Positions 20,370 to 30,474 of a stretch of 64,000 nucleotides of DNA are shown here, in pieces. Within the stretch, counting starts at the first letter, position 1. The number at the start of each line of letters is the position of its first letter. A program made the position numbers and the translations under genes. This stretch comes from Agarophyton chilense (Eukaryota > Rhodophyta > Florideophyceae > Gracilariales > Gracilariaceae). Location: positions 310,001 to 374,000 of the forward strand of contig JARGXX010000002.1 in NCBI GenBank assembly GCA_030374765.1. The letters are read 5' to 3'. The notes under the pieces were generated by a model. It made no database searches. It was given only the letters and a program-made list of their open reading frames with translations, and had not been told where the DNA came from.

Positions 20370-22210
20370 CGGCCACGTGGCTCCGGGCGAGCTACCATCT
20401 AGGTAATGTCAGCCACGTGTAGTGTTGACATATACCTTCTGGTTGAGTAATTGTTAGTGATAGTAATTGTAATTATATGTATTTTAGTACAGTAGGTGAG
20501 CGGCCACCTGCTACTGTAGCCCATTCTGGCCAGGTCTCTGACACTAGGTCAGAGACCGTGCCTTGCTGGCACCTCCCGGGTGATCTGGAGAGTGCAGTCC
20601 ATTGCATATAGGGAACTGCACCTCCCCCATCCTTATCTGATAAAGACAGGCATTACTTCGTTCACCTACACGGTATAGGCTAGTTGCCCCGCCGTTAGCC
20701 CCCTGCGGGTTTTCACGGTGCACTGTTACCATCGAGGTTTACTACGTCTACCTTCTAAGGTTCAGCGTCAACACGCTCCCGAGACAAGACAGTAGCATAC
20801 CCCAGAGGTGATTGTACGACATGGCGGAGATGTTCAGGCCAGAAGTAATTCTTTATAACATGTAGATGGTTGGGCATAGTTTCGAGAAATGTCCTCTGCT
20901 AGATCAGGAAACAAGCCTCCACGTTTGACTTCTATCTGTGACACAAACGAAAGAGTAGTAATTTGTTGCAATATCGCACCAGTCATCTCTTCATTAGAAG
21001 CAATTTCTTCTTCCGACCAGAAGAACGATTTAGAACGTAGTGGAGTCATGGTTTCATTGAACCCAAGTCAGAAAAAAAGGGCTGACAGATAGTAGCACTT
21101 TGATAAGAACAGAACAGGTACGGTTCGATTTCCAGGTTGCGCGAGAGAAGCGCGATGAAATTCCTGTGCACAAAGAAAAACCTTGAGCCTTGCACAAAAA
21201 AAGACTCCTAACTATTCAAATAGAGCCAAAGAGACGCGCTGGTGCCTCAAAGCACACAGACGTGATACAAACAGGATGACTGCCGTTCATCCAAGCAATG
21301 AATGAATACGCAGGAGGGTACAGCGTCAACGATAGTTGGAAGCCATCGATAGGCGATTTATAGAAGCAAGCTAAACCCCTGAGGTGCGAGTGCAAATTAA
21401 CGAAAACAGTCGAAAGAAGACGCTAAGCGGTTTTCGAAATCCATAAAAGCGCAAGGATTCGTGAGAGGATGGCAGAAGGAAATTGGCAGCTGTAACGCGG
21501 ATCTTGAAAGTGGCTGTGTGGCACCGATCAGCAGCCAGAGGCGCGGAAAAGCACGGCAGAAGGGAGTAGAAAGTGCGGCGCCGCTCGAGAGAGTGGCTGG
21601 GTGGTACAGGACAGCGCGCAAGATTGTGGAAGATCGCGATGGGTGCTGGGTACAGGGCGGAATGGGAAGGTCGTAGAGCGATCATTCGATTTCTTCTGGC
21701 TAATAGAACTCGAAGCCGGTGGGAATTCGAGCTTCAACAAGTCCTAATCCGGAAATAGATTTGGAGTGCGTGGAGGGGAATGGAACACACCGGTAATGTG
21801 TTGACACTTGTCGTATTTGGAACGTGCAAATAGACTACCAGTGGAGATGCTCAAAGTTTTTGAATCATCTGCGTCCAATTTTGGTGGCCACCACCGAAAC
21901 GTGGGCACTCTGTTACAACTGGCGAGCATTCCTTGCCGTCCTCACCCGTTGGGCATGCCCACCTGGGATGATGCCCTCGGAGTTTCGGATTAGGGCAGTT
22001 GGCCACAGCGCTGCGTGGGGTCCAGGATGGAGCAAAGTACGGTTCAAACAACGCGTTGGAGAAGCCTTACAGTTGCACGTTCTACGAAGGAAGCTTCGTG
22101 ATACCGCTGTTGAGAGTGAAAAAAGCTTCGTTCAAGGTCAGCTCGCGTTTCAGCAGTGGAGTCATAAGATTTTCGCTCAACAAACCTTCCAACTCTAACC
22201 CATACGCAGA
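20370..22210. other. Gene-poor boundary between transposon cluster and gene island
   Basis: No gene was recognised. A minus-strand 71-codon frame (21049-20834, FFWSEEEIASNEEMTG) lies upstream of the Harbinger transposase on the same strand and begins a little like a SANT/Myb domain. Harbinger elements often carry a Myb-like second gene, but the match is too weak to call. Two hairpins lie at 20533-20557 and 20592-20621. The last several hundred bases should hold the MTHFR promoter. No clear TATA box was fixed. Confidence 0.4.
20533..20557. repeat. Perfect 10-bp hairpin
   Basis: GGTCTCTGAC (20533-20542) and GTCAGAGACC (20548-20557) pair perfectly around the loop ACTAG. A second inverted pair, GTGCAGT/ACTGCAC, follows at 20592-20598 and 20615-20621. 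They lie downstream of an AT-rich, promoter-like stretch (20450-20500). This may be the R/U5 part of an unidentified LTR. Confidence 0.7.
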
Positions 22211-24085
22211 ATGATCGTCCCAGCCATGAACGGATCTTTGCCAAGCGTTTCTTTCGATTCTGATCCGAATCTTCGTTACTTGCCGCGAATTGCGGACAAG
22301 ATTCGCCATCGCGCTGAGGAAAACCGCCCTTTCTTTTCCTTTGAATACTTTCCCCCAAAGACCGAAACTGGCGTCAGTAACCTTTATCAACGTGTAGAGC
22401 GTATGACCGCCGTAGAGCCCCTTTTCTGTGATGTCACCTGGGGCGCCGGTGGGTCTACCAGCGGCTTGACTCTTGAGCTCTCTGGGAACATTCAAAAGTA
22501 CCTTGGAGTTGACGTCATGATGCACTTGACGTGCACCAACATGCCATCGGGCAAGGTCCTGGAGGGTCTGGAGGGCGCAAAGACTAGAGGCATCCGAAAC
22601 ATTCTTGCCTTGCGTGGCGACCCACCGGCCGGAAAGGAATGGTCTAAATGCGAGGATGGTTTCGAACATGGTACAGATCTTGTTCGTTTTATCCGTGCCA
22701 ACTACGGCGATTACTTTGGAATTTGCGTAGCAGGCTATCCAGAGGGGCATCCTGCTGGTTTCTTGGATGGTAAGATTACGATGAAACAAGAAATGGAATA
22801 TTTGAAAGAAAAAGTTGAAGCAGGAGCTGATTTCATCATTACTCAGATGTTTTATGATGTAGACACCTTCCTCGGCTTTGTTCGCGATTGTCGGGATGCT
22901 GGTATTACTGTTCCCATTTTGCCTGGTATTCTTCCCATTCAAAACTATAATGGCTTCAAACGAATGACAGGATTCTGCAAGACTTACGTTCCTCAGGCTA
23001 TCCTTGACGCAATGGAACCGATCAAGGACGATGACCTGGCAGTGAAAGATTTTGGTATTCGTCTTGGTGTTGACATGTGCAAACGTATTCTGAAATCTGG
23101 TCTTTGCCCCGGCATTCACTTTTATTCACTCAACTTGGAAAATTCCGTTATGGGCATCATAGACAAGCTAAACCTCATTCCAAGGACCGAGTCCATACGG
23201 TCTCTTCCATGGCGCCCGGCAACTGTTGATAAACGCCGCAATGAAAATGTTCGTCCAATTTACTGGGCTAACAGGCCTAAGTCGTACCTTGATCGTACAT
23301 CGACTTGGGACGACTTTCCGAACGGACGTTGGGGGGATAATCAATCTCCGGCTTACGGAGATCTTTCGGATTATCACTTGTTGGGTGGCGGAGGCTGGGC
23401 TTCTGCTACACAAAAAACCGAAGCTGCAAAGCTCTATGGGGAGATCAAAGGCTTTGATGACGTGGCTAACGTATTCGTGAGGTTCCAAAAGGGCGAGCTA
23501 AAGAGGCTGCCATGGTCGGAAACTGAGGAACTGGCCACTGAGACATCAGTCATCTCTGCGCCACTGTTGTGGTTGAATCGCAATGGATTGTTGACGATAA
23601 ACTCCCAGCCTCGTGTGAACGCGGCCCCCTCGGCTGATGTCACTGTTGGATGGGGCAGCAATGGAGGATATGTATATCAGAAAGCCTATGTTGAATTTTT
23701 CGCCAAATCGGAAATTGTTGATGCCATGTTTGAGGCCGCATCCAATTACCCTTCGCTGACCATTTATGCAGCTACGGCTGGGAGCGACGAGCTACGAACT
23801 ACAGCCAAGCAGAAGTCCACCTGTGCAGTGACGTGGGGTGTCTTCCCGGACCGTGAGATTGTGCAACCAACTGTCGTTGATCCTGAGTCTTTCCTTGTGT
23901 GGAAGAATGAAGCCTTTGATGTATGGACCAACGTCTGGGCAGATCTTTACGATGAGAATAGTTCATCTCGACCCATCCTGAAGGAGTTACGAGATTCTCT
24001 TTATCTCGTTAACGTTATCGACAACGATTTTGTCGGTGGTGACATATTCGCTATCTTCAAGGCACTGTTGTCGCAATCAGTGTGA
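22211..24085 (+). CDS. MTHFR: Methylenetetrahydrofolate reductase (MTHFR)
   Basis: It reduces 5,10-methylene-THF to 5-methyl-THF for methionine synthesis, in the cytosol. The 624-residue protein has the eukaryotic two-domain layout. The FAD-binding TIM barrel is at about 25-330, with FFSFEYFPPKTE (catalytic Glu), CDVTWGAGGSTSG, HLTCTN, NILALRGDPP, GAGYPEGHP-like text, ADFIITQMFYD and GILPIQNYNGF. The C-terminal SAM-binding regulatory domain is at about 350-620 (RPIYWANRPKSYLDRT, WDDFPNGRWGD, LPWSETEELATETS, TVGWGSNGGYVYQKAYVEFF). The length is within the family range, and it is intact and intronless. The start is either 22211 or the in-frame ATG at 22226, as both precede the conserved region. 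SAM feedback is expected from the retained regulatory domain. Confidence 0.97.
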   Translation: MIVPAMNGSLPSVSFDSDPNLRYLPRIADKIRHRAEENRPFFSFEYFPPKTETGVSNLYQRVERMTAVEPLFCDVTWGAGGSTSGLTLELSGNIQKYLGVDVMMHLTCTNMPSGKVLEGLEGAKTRGIRNILALRGDPPAGKEWSKCEDGFEHGTDLVRFIRANYGDYFGICVAGYPEGHPAGFLDGKITMKQEMEYLKEKVEAGADFIITQMFYDVDTFLGFVRDCRDAGITVPILPGILPIQNYNGFKRMTGFCKTYVPQAILDAMEPIKDDDLAVKDFGIRLGVDMCKRILKSGLCPGIHFYSLNLENSVMGIIDKLNLIPRTESIRSLPWRPATVDKRRNENVRPIYWANRPKSYLDRTSTWDDFPNGRWGDNQSPAYGDLSDYHLLGGGGWASATQKTEAAKLYGEIKGFDDVANVFVRFQKGELKRLPWSETEELATETSVISAPLLWLNRNGLLTINSQPRVNAAPSADVTVGWGSNGGYVYQKAYVEFFAKSEIVDAMFEAASNYPSLTIYAATAGSDELRTTAKQKSTCAVTWGVFPDREIVQPTVVDPESFLVWKNEAFDVWTNVWADLYDENSSSRPILKELRDSLYLVNVIDNDFVGGDIFAIFKALLSQSV

Positions 24086-24264
24086 TTCTTGTCTATTTAA
24101 GAAACCATGTAGTTCGAACGCAGTTCCTCACGAGACAAACTCACCGAAGTTGTGCTTGTTAAGAGCTTGTCGCGACACATAGCAGTCAAATTGAGAACGG
24201 ACAAAACTAGAATTAAATACACTTGCATCGGGAAATGAGATGTTTACATGTGTGCGTGCTGAAG

Positions 24265-24969
24265 TTACCCCTGCCAAAACTCTGGTAGTTTGTTTCCAGG
24301 ATGAAATTCTCTTGTGGCGCCCTGTTTGTCAATAATCACTAACCGAATAACCCCACCGGAACTACCATCCCGAGACATTGCAAGCGATAGAGCATTTTTC
24401 ACGAAGCTTTTGCACTCATCCTTCGTCATACCCTCCTTGAAATTTGCATCGCAGTATCCATAGATGTAGGAAGATCCAGAACCACCGATCGCGAAGGGTT
24501 GTTTAACCAAAGCTCCGCCGAGTGGAATCGTAAAAACCTGACCACCTTTCTTCGCATCGTATCCCGCCACGATGATTCCTGCCATCAATTGTTCTTTGTT
24601 GTAGTAGCAGAATGTTCGGAAAATCTTTGCAGCAGTGCCTACGTCTGGATCTTCTGATAGTTCGATGGCGTGCATTGAAAGATAATGGCGGACATAGTCG
24701 GAGATGACCTGAGTGTCGGCTGCAGATCCTGAACGACAACAGAAGATCTTGTCAGTCATTGGCGTGATCTTATCGGAGACTCGATTTGCAATATAGGAAC
24801 CCGTAGTGGTTCGAGAGTCCGCTCCCATCACCACGCCACCGTCGAACGCGACTGCCATAATGGAAGTTCCCATCGAATGCTCGGTGCTTGTCCATTCTGG
24901 TTGGATCGCAGTCATGCTGCATAAACAGCTCCTTCGCTTTCGATTTAGCTTTGTTGTAAGAGATTCCAA
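24265..24969 (-). CDS. PSMB6: 20S proteasome subunit beta-1 (PSMB6 type)
   Basis: This is a catalytic subunit of the 20S core with caspase-like specificity. A propeptide ends at HSMG and the mature chain starts with Thr (residue 35 from this start). In mature numbering Thr1, Asp17 and Lys33 are present, and Arg45 (IFCCRSG) marks the beta-1 S1 pocket. Other family text is [29 protein letters not shown] and [14 protein letters not shown]. The first 18 residues (Arg/Lys-rich) could be leader, since an internal ATG at 24913-24915 gives a more typical short propeptide. It is transcribed away from the CPBP gene, and the 3' end faces the MTHFR 3' end with a 179-bp gap. Confidence 0.96.
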   Translation of the reverse strand: MESLTTKLNRKRRSCLCSMTAIQPEWTSTEHSMGTSIMAVAFDGGVVMGADSRTTTGSYIANRVSDKITPMTDKIFCCRSGSAADTQVISDYVRHYLSMHAIELSEDPDVGTAAKIFRTFCYYNKEQLMAGIIVAGYDAKKGGQVFTIPLGGALVKQPFAIGGSGSSYIYGYCDANFKEGMTKDECKSFVKNALSLAMSRDGSSGGVIRLVIIDKQGATREFHPGNKLPEFWQG

Positions 24970-25540
24970 ATCAGTGCTGTTGTACAGACTACACAGTCGG
25001 CGGTCATGTACGAAAAAGAACTGATCGCCTCACGCCGCGAAGTTGTCTTCCTCCTCAACGCTGCTGGCGCGCCTGCGCTGGAACGGGAGAGACAAAGGAC
25101 AGAATGCTCACCACGGGGTCATGGGGGGATAGGCTTTTCCATTGGTGCGTTGCAAAGATGTTCAACGTGGAGTTGTGGCATGATAGTAAAATGTAAAAAT
25201 AGTTGACTTGTTTTGCACAAAATTCGGAGTCTGAATTGATAAACGCTACAGAGGAACAAACTCATTTCTCATTTAACACAATTTGCTTTGCAGCTCTATC
25301 TTCGATAATACTATCCGTCACAACCCCTCCTGCTCATTCATCGTGTTTGAACTTGAAAGATTTTGTCAATCTGATTTTCTCAGGTCTTCATCCGCAAACA
25401 AAGATTCTGTGCAGAGTGGACAATCGCAAATAGCTACCTGTGAAAAGCACATCATAATCCGGCTAAGAAGGCTTTCAGGGGCATTTGGAACAGCATTCAT
25501 ACCACAGCCGTCGAGGTTACTAGAGACGAAGCTGGTGTTA
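24970..25540. promoter_or_regulatory. Shared intergenic region between PSMB6 and the CPBP gene
   Basis: The two genes diverge here, so both promoters and 5' UTRs must fit in about 570 bp. A frame from 25283 could extend the CPBP protein by 86 residues, but that extension has no targeting-like or conserved character. No clear TATA box was fixed. Confidence 0.45.
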
Positions 25541-26518
25541 ATGGACGATTCAGATGATTTTCCTACGATGCCCGAGTCTGGCGGGAGAGGTAATGCGATG
25601 GAGGGTACAGCCTCCATGATATGGACTCTTTTGTTTCTAGCTTACTCATCAAACACATTTCTCAGCGAGTTTTCCAGAGGCTGGTCTGCCGTGTGGACTG
25701 TTGTTCTTGTAATCCTTCCTATCACATTAGCAGGACTGCCCAAGGTCTTCGAACGAAAACCAAGAGCCCTCAAGAACCTTCTTATTTATTTAGCTTATGG
25801 GCTGCTCCCATCCTTTATTCAGCTAATGCAGCACGGGGATCTTAGTTCAATAGCTTCTGAAGCAGCAGACTTCATAACCGTTCTTGTTATATGGCTCCCC
25901 CTAGAGCTCAACTTGCTCACGGCAGAGCTATCAGCGACAGGAAGAGTAACGGCGTGGGGTCAATTGACTGCTGCCTTGAACATCGTCAACATCTTCTCCA
26001 TACTTCGACCATTCTCTGAAGTACCCAAAGCTCGCGTTTTGGGATACTCTTATAAGTTCAATATCCAAGATGTTATGTACGGAACCTTGTTTGCAGGGGT
26101 CTACACGATCGTCGGTATGATAGTAGCGACAGTAATCCGATTTGCTCGCTTTTCACGTCCCAACCATCTGAAGCTTGATCGCGAAATTCCAACAGTGATT
26201 GGTTTGTATATGATCTCTGTCACCGATGAATTGCTTTTCCGCGGGGTGATGCAAAATATGTTGGAGCAGCGTCTGGGTCCGAACTCCACGGTTGCGCTTA
26301 TCATTGCCGCTGTTGCGTTCGGAATGACCCGGTTGCGCAAATCCAAGCAAGGATTTACTACTCCTAACTTGCGGTACGCCGCCGTTGCTACTGTGTGTGG
26401 CTTATTCAGCGGCTTAACATGGCGTAGAACAGGGAAGGTAACGGCCTCTGCTCTAACACATGCAGCCGGCGATTACTTAATGTGGCACATCTTCCTAAGA
26501 AAGAGAAACGAGGTATAA
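25541..26518 (+). CDS. CPBP-family (CAAX protease-like) integral membrane protein
   Basis: The 325-residue multi-pass membrane protein has hydrophobic segments from TASMIWTLLFLAYSS through the C-terminus. The C-terminal third has the Abi/CPBP signature order: VTDELLFRG (motif 1, normally EExxxR), VAFGMTRLR (motif 2, normally FxxxH) and SALTHAAGDYLMW (motif 3). In motif 1 the first Glu is Asp, and in motif 2 the expected His is Arg, so metal-dependent proteolysis is doubtful and a scaffolding or chaperone-like role is possible. The start at 25541 (MDDSDDFPT) is preferred, although an upstream in-frame ATG at 25283 exists. The stop is 49 bp from the NAXE stop, and the genes converge. Confidence 0.75.
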   Translation: MDDSDDFPTMPESGGRGNAMEGTASMIWTLLFLAYSSNTFLSEFSRGWSAVWTVVLVILPITLAGLPKVFERKPRALKNLLIYLAYGLLPSFIQLMQHGDLSSIASEAADFITVLVIWLPLELNLLTAELSATGRVTAWGQLTAALNIVNIFSILRPFSEVPKARVLGYSYKFNIQDVMYGTLFAGVYTIVGMIVATVIRFARFSRPNHLKLDREIPTVIGLYMISVTDELLFRGVMQNMLEQRLGPNSTVALIIAAVAFGMTRLRKSKQGFTTPNLRYAAVATVCGLFSGLTWRRTGKVTASALTHAAGDYLMWHIFLRKRNEV

Positions 26519-26567
26519 ACTACAAGAAAGCCAAAATGTGCATGATTGAGCGTTTATTGAAATAAAA

Positions 26568-27650
26568 CTAATCTAATTCATCCCAGAGATCCATATCTTC
26601 ATCAATGTCGACCCATTGTCGACGGGGATTCTTTTTGAACAAGGTTGCGTTGAACGCTCCTGGCCTTCCATACTGTTCTCCATTCCCAAACGTCTGCATT
26701 GGGCTGCTGGAGAATAACACTGAGTTGGAATCACCGGGGAATGAAGGTACAGATATTCTTTTTTCTGCGAAATACTGTTGAGGAAGGTGACGGCCAGCTA
26801 CGAAATGGTAGGCTCCTGCAAACGCCTTCGAACACAACTTGGGAGCTCCAAGAGAAACAAGAAGGTCTGGTTTGACGAATGTGTCCGCCGTACGGTCGAT
26901 TGCGCGTGGTCCGATGGTGAGATCCCATCCAGATGGTGCATCTATGCTTGCAATCGGTCTTCGTGTAGAAACCAACATTTCAAACACTTGCCAATATGGG
27001 GGATGAATATCTCCACCATCAAAGCCTACTCCAAGCATTGCATCAACGATCACCTGAAAATAAAACTCAATTGTGGTCGGAACAAACTCATAGAGAGGAA
27101 TATCAAACTTGCTGCAAATTGAGGGCATATCGACATACTTCGACGGATGGCTGAAGTGCACCACAGGATCGTAGCCTTTCTCCTTCAGCTTTTTCGCTGA
27201 GAAAACACCAACAAGCCCATTAAAACCAGAACCACAGACAACAAAAACAGAAAGAGAATCTTGCGGTGTGTAACACTGCATAAACGCTTCCACAAAACCA
27301 ACGGCACACATGTCAGCCACAGCCAATACATCATTTTCAGCCATGGAAAATGCATCCAACTGCGCTTGAATAGCCAACTCTGGAGTGACATATGGTTGCA
27401 CGTCTTTCTGCTTCATGTCATCTGATCCAGATTCTTGTCGAGGTCCAGATCCTTTCCGAGGAGGATCCGCCGCCATACGAGCAGCAGCAGCCCTGTTACA
27501 AGTTCCGCCATGAATTGAGAATCTCTGCTTCCGTGTTACAGGGCCATGAGCGAAAGAGTGAAAGATTTTCCGTCGCCCAGAAAGATAGTGAGGACTTAGA
27601 AGAAACGCCGCATATGTTTCTTGTTGCGGCCACTCTCCACACAGGGCCAT
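26568..27650 (-). CDS. NAXE: NAXE-like protein (YjeF N-terminal domain), with altered motifs
   Basis: NAXE epimerises damaged R-NAD(P)HX so that the dehydratase can repair it. About 80 N-terminal residues, Arg/Ser-rich, look like an organelle-targeting extension. The YjeF_N domain follows (about 88-300): ELAIQAQLDAFSMAENDVLA, VFVVCGSGFNGLVGVFSAKKL, VVDAMLGVGFDG and RPIASIDAPSGWDL, then DLLVSLGAPKLCS and GRHLPQQYF. Two places depart from the family. The NNGGDG nucleotide loop reads FNGLVG, and the Lys expected in the GFSFKG segment is Asp (GFDG). Assignment to the family is firm, but catalytic competence is uncertain. The tail after residue 320 is not conserved. Confidence 0.82.
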   Translation of the reverse strand: MALCGEWPQQETYAAFLLSPHYLSGRRKIFHSFAHGPVTRKQRFSIHGGTCNRAAAARMAADPPRKGSGPRQESGSDDMKQKDVQPYVTPELAIQAQLDAFSMAENDVLAVADMCAVGFVEAFMQCYTPQDSLSVFVVCGSGFNGLVGVFSAKKLKEKGYDPVVHFSHPSKYVDMPSICSKFDIPLYEFVPTTIEFYFQVIVDAMLGVGFDGGDIHPPYWQVFEMLVSTRRPIASIDAPSGWDLTIGPRAIDRTADTFVKPDLLVSLGAPKLCSKAFAGAYHFVAGRHLPQQYFAEKRISVPSFPGDSNSVLFSSSPMQTFGNGEQYGRPGAFNATLFKKNPRRQWVDIDEDMDLWDELD

Positions 27651-28194
27651 GTGAAAAGAGATTCCGACGAATATATCTCTGGGTATTAGTGTCGTGGTCA
27701 GCGATGAAGAATTGTGAGCCCAGGGTGAAAGAGGGCTGCAAGCAAGTACACGAATTTCGCATTACGAAAGGTATCACGTAAACGGGCTCAGACGTTGAGT
27801 TCTGAATGGTTTTGATATGAATTAGATCAGCTGAGCTGAAACCCCCAGGAAATTTTTTTGTGACCAAACGCATCTATCTTCACCGTTCCGCAAGTAGATA
27901 TCCACAGTAGCAGAAATCTATCTCTCTAGCCATCTCTATCTACCTTCATACCTGGCTTTGGCTCTAGAGAGAGAGCGAGAGAGAGAGAGCCGAGATTAGA
28001 GTTCCGACCAGGTTGGTGACGCTCTCGAGAAGGAAAGAGAGCCGATGGTTGAGAAAGTGAAAAGAAGCAATAGACCTTAAAAGGATTTCGGTGCGCGGTA
28101 AGGGTTAGCAATGGAAACACCAAGTGTTTGTTCGAGACGAATTCTAGATAATCTACAGGGTTATACTATGTTTACGCTACCGTGGGAGGATCTG
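27651..28194. other. Region upstream of NAXE-like gene, with GA microsatellite
   Basis: It lies between the NAXE start and the glycosyltransferase 3' end. A GA-rich run at about 27966-27991 (GAGAGAGAGCGAGAGAGAG) is a microsatellite or a GAGA-type promoter element. No gene is seen. Confidence 0.5.
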
Positions 28195-30474
28195 TTATTC
28201 TCGTCCTGAGTCTCGTAATCTATCTTGTTCTTCAGCTACCAGTTCTTCTTCTGATTTGCTTTTTTCGACTTCTTCTGGAACTGCCATCTTTTTAGAGTTC
28301 AACGGAGCCCCGAAATCCTGACCTGCCAAACTAGCTTTTAGACCTCCCAACCTTTCTGCCATCTCGGTGTAGCTACTCCAATTCGAACCAAGCAGCCGCT
28401 TAGTCCTACTCAATGCGTACATGTCAATGACGGCATATTTTACACATTCAGAATCCCTGTCATCACAATTCCGTTCTGTTCGAAGAATCTTCCCCGGGAA
28501 CTTTTCATTCATGATCGCAAGAATCTTAAACGTATCGGTGGCCACGTAAAATTTCACGTCATTATCCTCTTCGTCTAGAATCCGTTCCATTTCTGCAATA
28601 AAAGTCTTGTAGGAGCTCATGGTGCGCCAATGTTCCATGGTAGAAGCTGCTTCCGATCCATACTCTTCGTTGAAGTTTACGTTTTTGATGTCTTTTTCGA
28701 GTGTTCGGTTCCGTATGTGAACCCCAATTGAGTTTTTTAAATCTTGGCTCTCCAGGTCTTTCAAATGATTCCGTACCATTTCGACCGGTTCGAGATTCCT
28801 AAGCTCTTCATTGTCCACTTCCCACCAAGAATATTCCGGAGCTTCCAATACATAAGCCCCCTTGTAATACAAATGCTTACTTGGATCGTTTTTTATCAAT
28901 TCACCCTTGCTAGCACCATCTTCCATTTCCATATAATTGTAGAACTTGAACTCAGTCCAAGACTTGTCATACTGGTGCAAGTCCTTGAAAGGCCATTTAG
29001 GAATGAACCGATTCAAAAGGACAATATCGGATGTGTTGAACAGGGCATCGAATTCTGCAGCTATATGAGCATCACTTTCCCAAATAATAACTGGAACTCT
29101 TCTGGTGTTCCGGGCAAAAGCCAAAGCACTCCCAATGGCTCGTAATCTGTTTCCAAGACCGTGCATGCAGTGCACAAAAAGAAGGCGAGCCCTCAAAGGA
29201 ATAATGGGTTTCGTTTCGTTTTCGGTCAACCGGGACTCTGTTCGTTCACCATCGAGCTCCTCCTGCAGAGACATTATCTTTCGCAACAGTTTTTCCTTGT
29301 TATCACAATCCATACTTTCTAATACGTCCCATGGTACTTGATAATCGTCAGCCAGACGACGGCCAAGGGCCATAGCCCATGCTTCTTCATACACATCAGA
29401 ATCGACAAGTTTTTGTAAAGGGTTGGGAACAAAGATGGCTTCCAGTTCATGGTATCCTGAGCTATCCTCCGATACGGTCTCGTACTTCGAAGAATTATTA
29501 TTATTGACAAAGGCAGAAGACCACTGTGGTAGCTTTTCCAGCAGGAGCTGGTTTAGGTCTATTTGCACTTGAGCAAACTTGACCCCTCGTTGTGCTCTCT
29601 TACCATCATCATGCGACACATGGTTCACGTGATCGTAGCTGACGTTAAGTTTTGCCATCTTGCTAGCCTGCAAACGGGTGTATAAGTCTTCATCATCCCA
29701 TCCATATGTTTGGATTCGCTCGTCATAGCCTCCGACATTCCAAAACGCACTCCTTCTCATTACCATCGCACCGTTCAAATGCACCTCGTTCTCATTCCTT
29801 GCGAGCTCCCAATTGCCTGAATAAAAACCAGAGTCAGTGTTTGATACATTGTGGGCATCTAGAATGCTTGGATGTAGTGAATAATCACAATCAGTTCGAA
29901 TAACATGTGCTTTCGTTGACATATTAAGTGCAAGATTGTAGGCACGTGAAAGCACCCATGACGATTCTTTGTTCACGCGATACAAATGAAGCCGAGGATC
30001 TTGCTCGGGTTTAACAATTGATCTTAATGGCGGATCACTTCCCCAATCCACGATAACAATTTCATCTATTCCTTTTACAGCAAGCCAAGAGGGAAGAACT
30101 TTTGCCAACGTTTCTTGGCGATTCATACACGCTGCGACGATTCCCACTCCTTTTTCAGGAGCTTCATCTCTAATCACCGACGATGCAGCGTTGGAAAAGC
30201 TTGAGAGGACCTTCAATCCAACCTCGGATACAGAAGTTAATGACGCTTTTGATGATATTCGTCTTACTGTATGCGATGGAAGCATAATATAGAAGACAAG
30301 AACGGAAATGAGCAGTAGCTGTATTAGCGTTGATTTGACCTTGATGAATGAGATGCTACTCTGCAAGTTCGGGGTGTTTCCAACAGATGGCGTCCGCGAA
30401 TGTCGCCAAGGCGTTGGGGCTGGCATCTCAGACTCGATGTTGTGTGTTTCTCGTAAAGCTCGGAAGGCCACCAT
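28195..30474 (-). CDS. Golgi-type bifunctional glycosyltransferase (GT-A domain + NodZ/fucosyltransferase-like domain)
   Basis: The 759-residue protein is intronless. It is a predicted type II membrane protein, with a short cytosolic tail and a signal anchor at about 47-65 (STLIQLLLISVLVFYIML). The first domain (about 105-320) is a GT-A fold of the GT2/chondroitin-polymerase type: VGIVAACMNRQETLAKVLPSW, the DxD at 195-197 (RTDCDYS) and GGYDERIQTYGWDDEDLYTRL. A linker with a short coiled coil (about 394-415) leads to a second domain (about 428-720) with HGLGNRLRAIGSALAFA, HIRNR at 586-590, FYVATDT and LGSNWSSYTEMAERLGG, which resembles the GT-B nucleotide-sugar site of NodZ/GT23-type fucosyltransferases. 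Donor and acceptor are unknown. A role in cell-wall or glycan polymer synthesis is an inference. Confidence 0.8.
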   Translation of the reverse strand: MVAFRALRETHNIESEMPAPTPWRHSRTPSVGNTPNLQSSISFIKVKSTLIQLLLISVLVFYIMLPSHTVRRISSKASLTSVSEVGLKVLSSFSNAASSVIRDEAPEKGVGIVAACMNRQETLAKVLPSWLAVKGIDEIVIVDWGSDPPLRSIVKPEQDPRLHLYRVNKESSWVLSRAYNLALNMSTKAHVIRTDCDYSLHPSILDAHNVSNTDSGFYSGNWELARNENEVHLNGAMVMRRSAFWNVGGYDERIQTYGWDDEDLYTRLQASKMAKLNVSYDHVNHVSHDDGKRAQRGVKFAQVQIDLNQLLLEKLPQWSSAFVNNNNSSKYETVSEDSSGYHELEAIFVPNPLQKLVDSDVYEEAWAMALGRRLADDYQVPWDVLESMDCDNKEKLLRKIMSLQEELDGERTESRLTENETKPIIPLRARLLFVHCMHGLGNRLRAIGSALAFARNTRRVPVIIWESDAHIAAEFDALFNTSDIVLLNRFIPKWPFKDLHQYDKSWTEFKFYNYMEMEDGASKGELIKNDPSKHLYYKGAYVLEAPEYSWWEVDNEELRNLEPVEMVRNHLKDLESQDLKNSIGVHIRNRTLEKDIKNVNFNEEYGSEAASTMEHWRTMSSYKTFIAEMERILDEEDNDVKFYVATDTFKILAIMNEKFPGKILRTERNCDDRDSECVKYAVIDMYALSRTKRLLGSNWSSYTEMAERLGGLKASLAGQDFGAPLNSKKMAVPEEVEKSKSEEELVAEEQDRLRDSGRE

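Noticed and set aside
20834..21049. Myb/SANT-like partner gene of the Harbinger element
   Set aside because: Strand and position fit, but apart from a WSEEE start the domain pattern is missing.
22082..23119. 345-codon minus-strand frame opposite MTHFR
   Set aside because: MTHFR on the plus strand is unmistakable, and the antisense translation shows no family features.
27960..27995. CRISPR-like or other functional array in the GA-rich stretch
   Set aside because: It is a simple GA microsatellite without spacers. No CRISPR array exists in the window.
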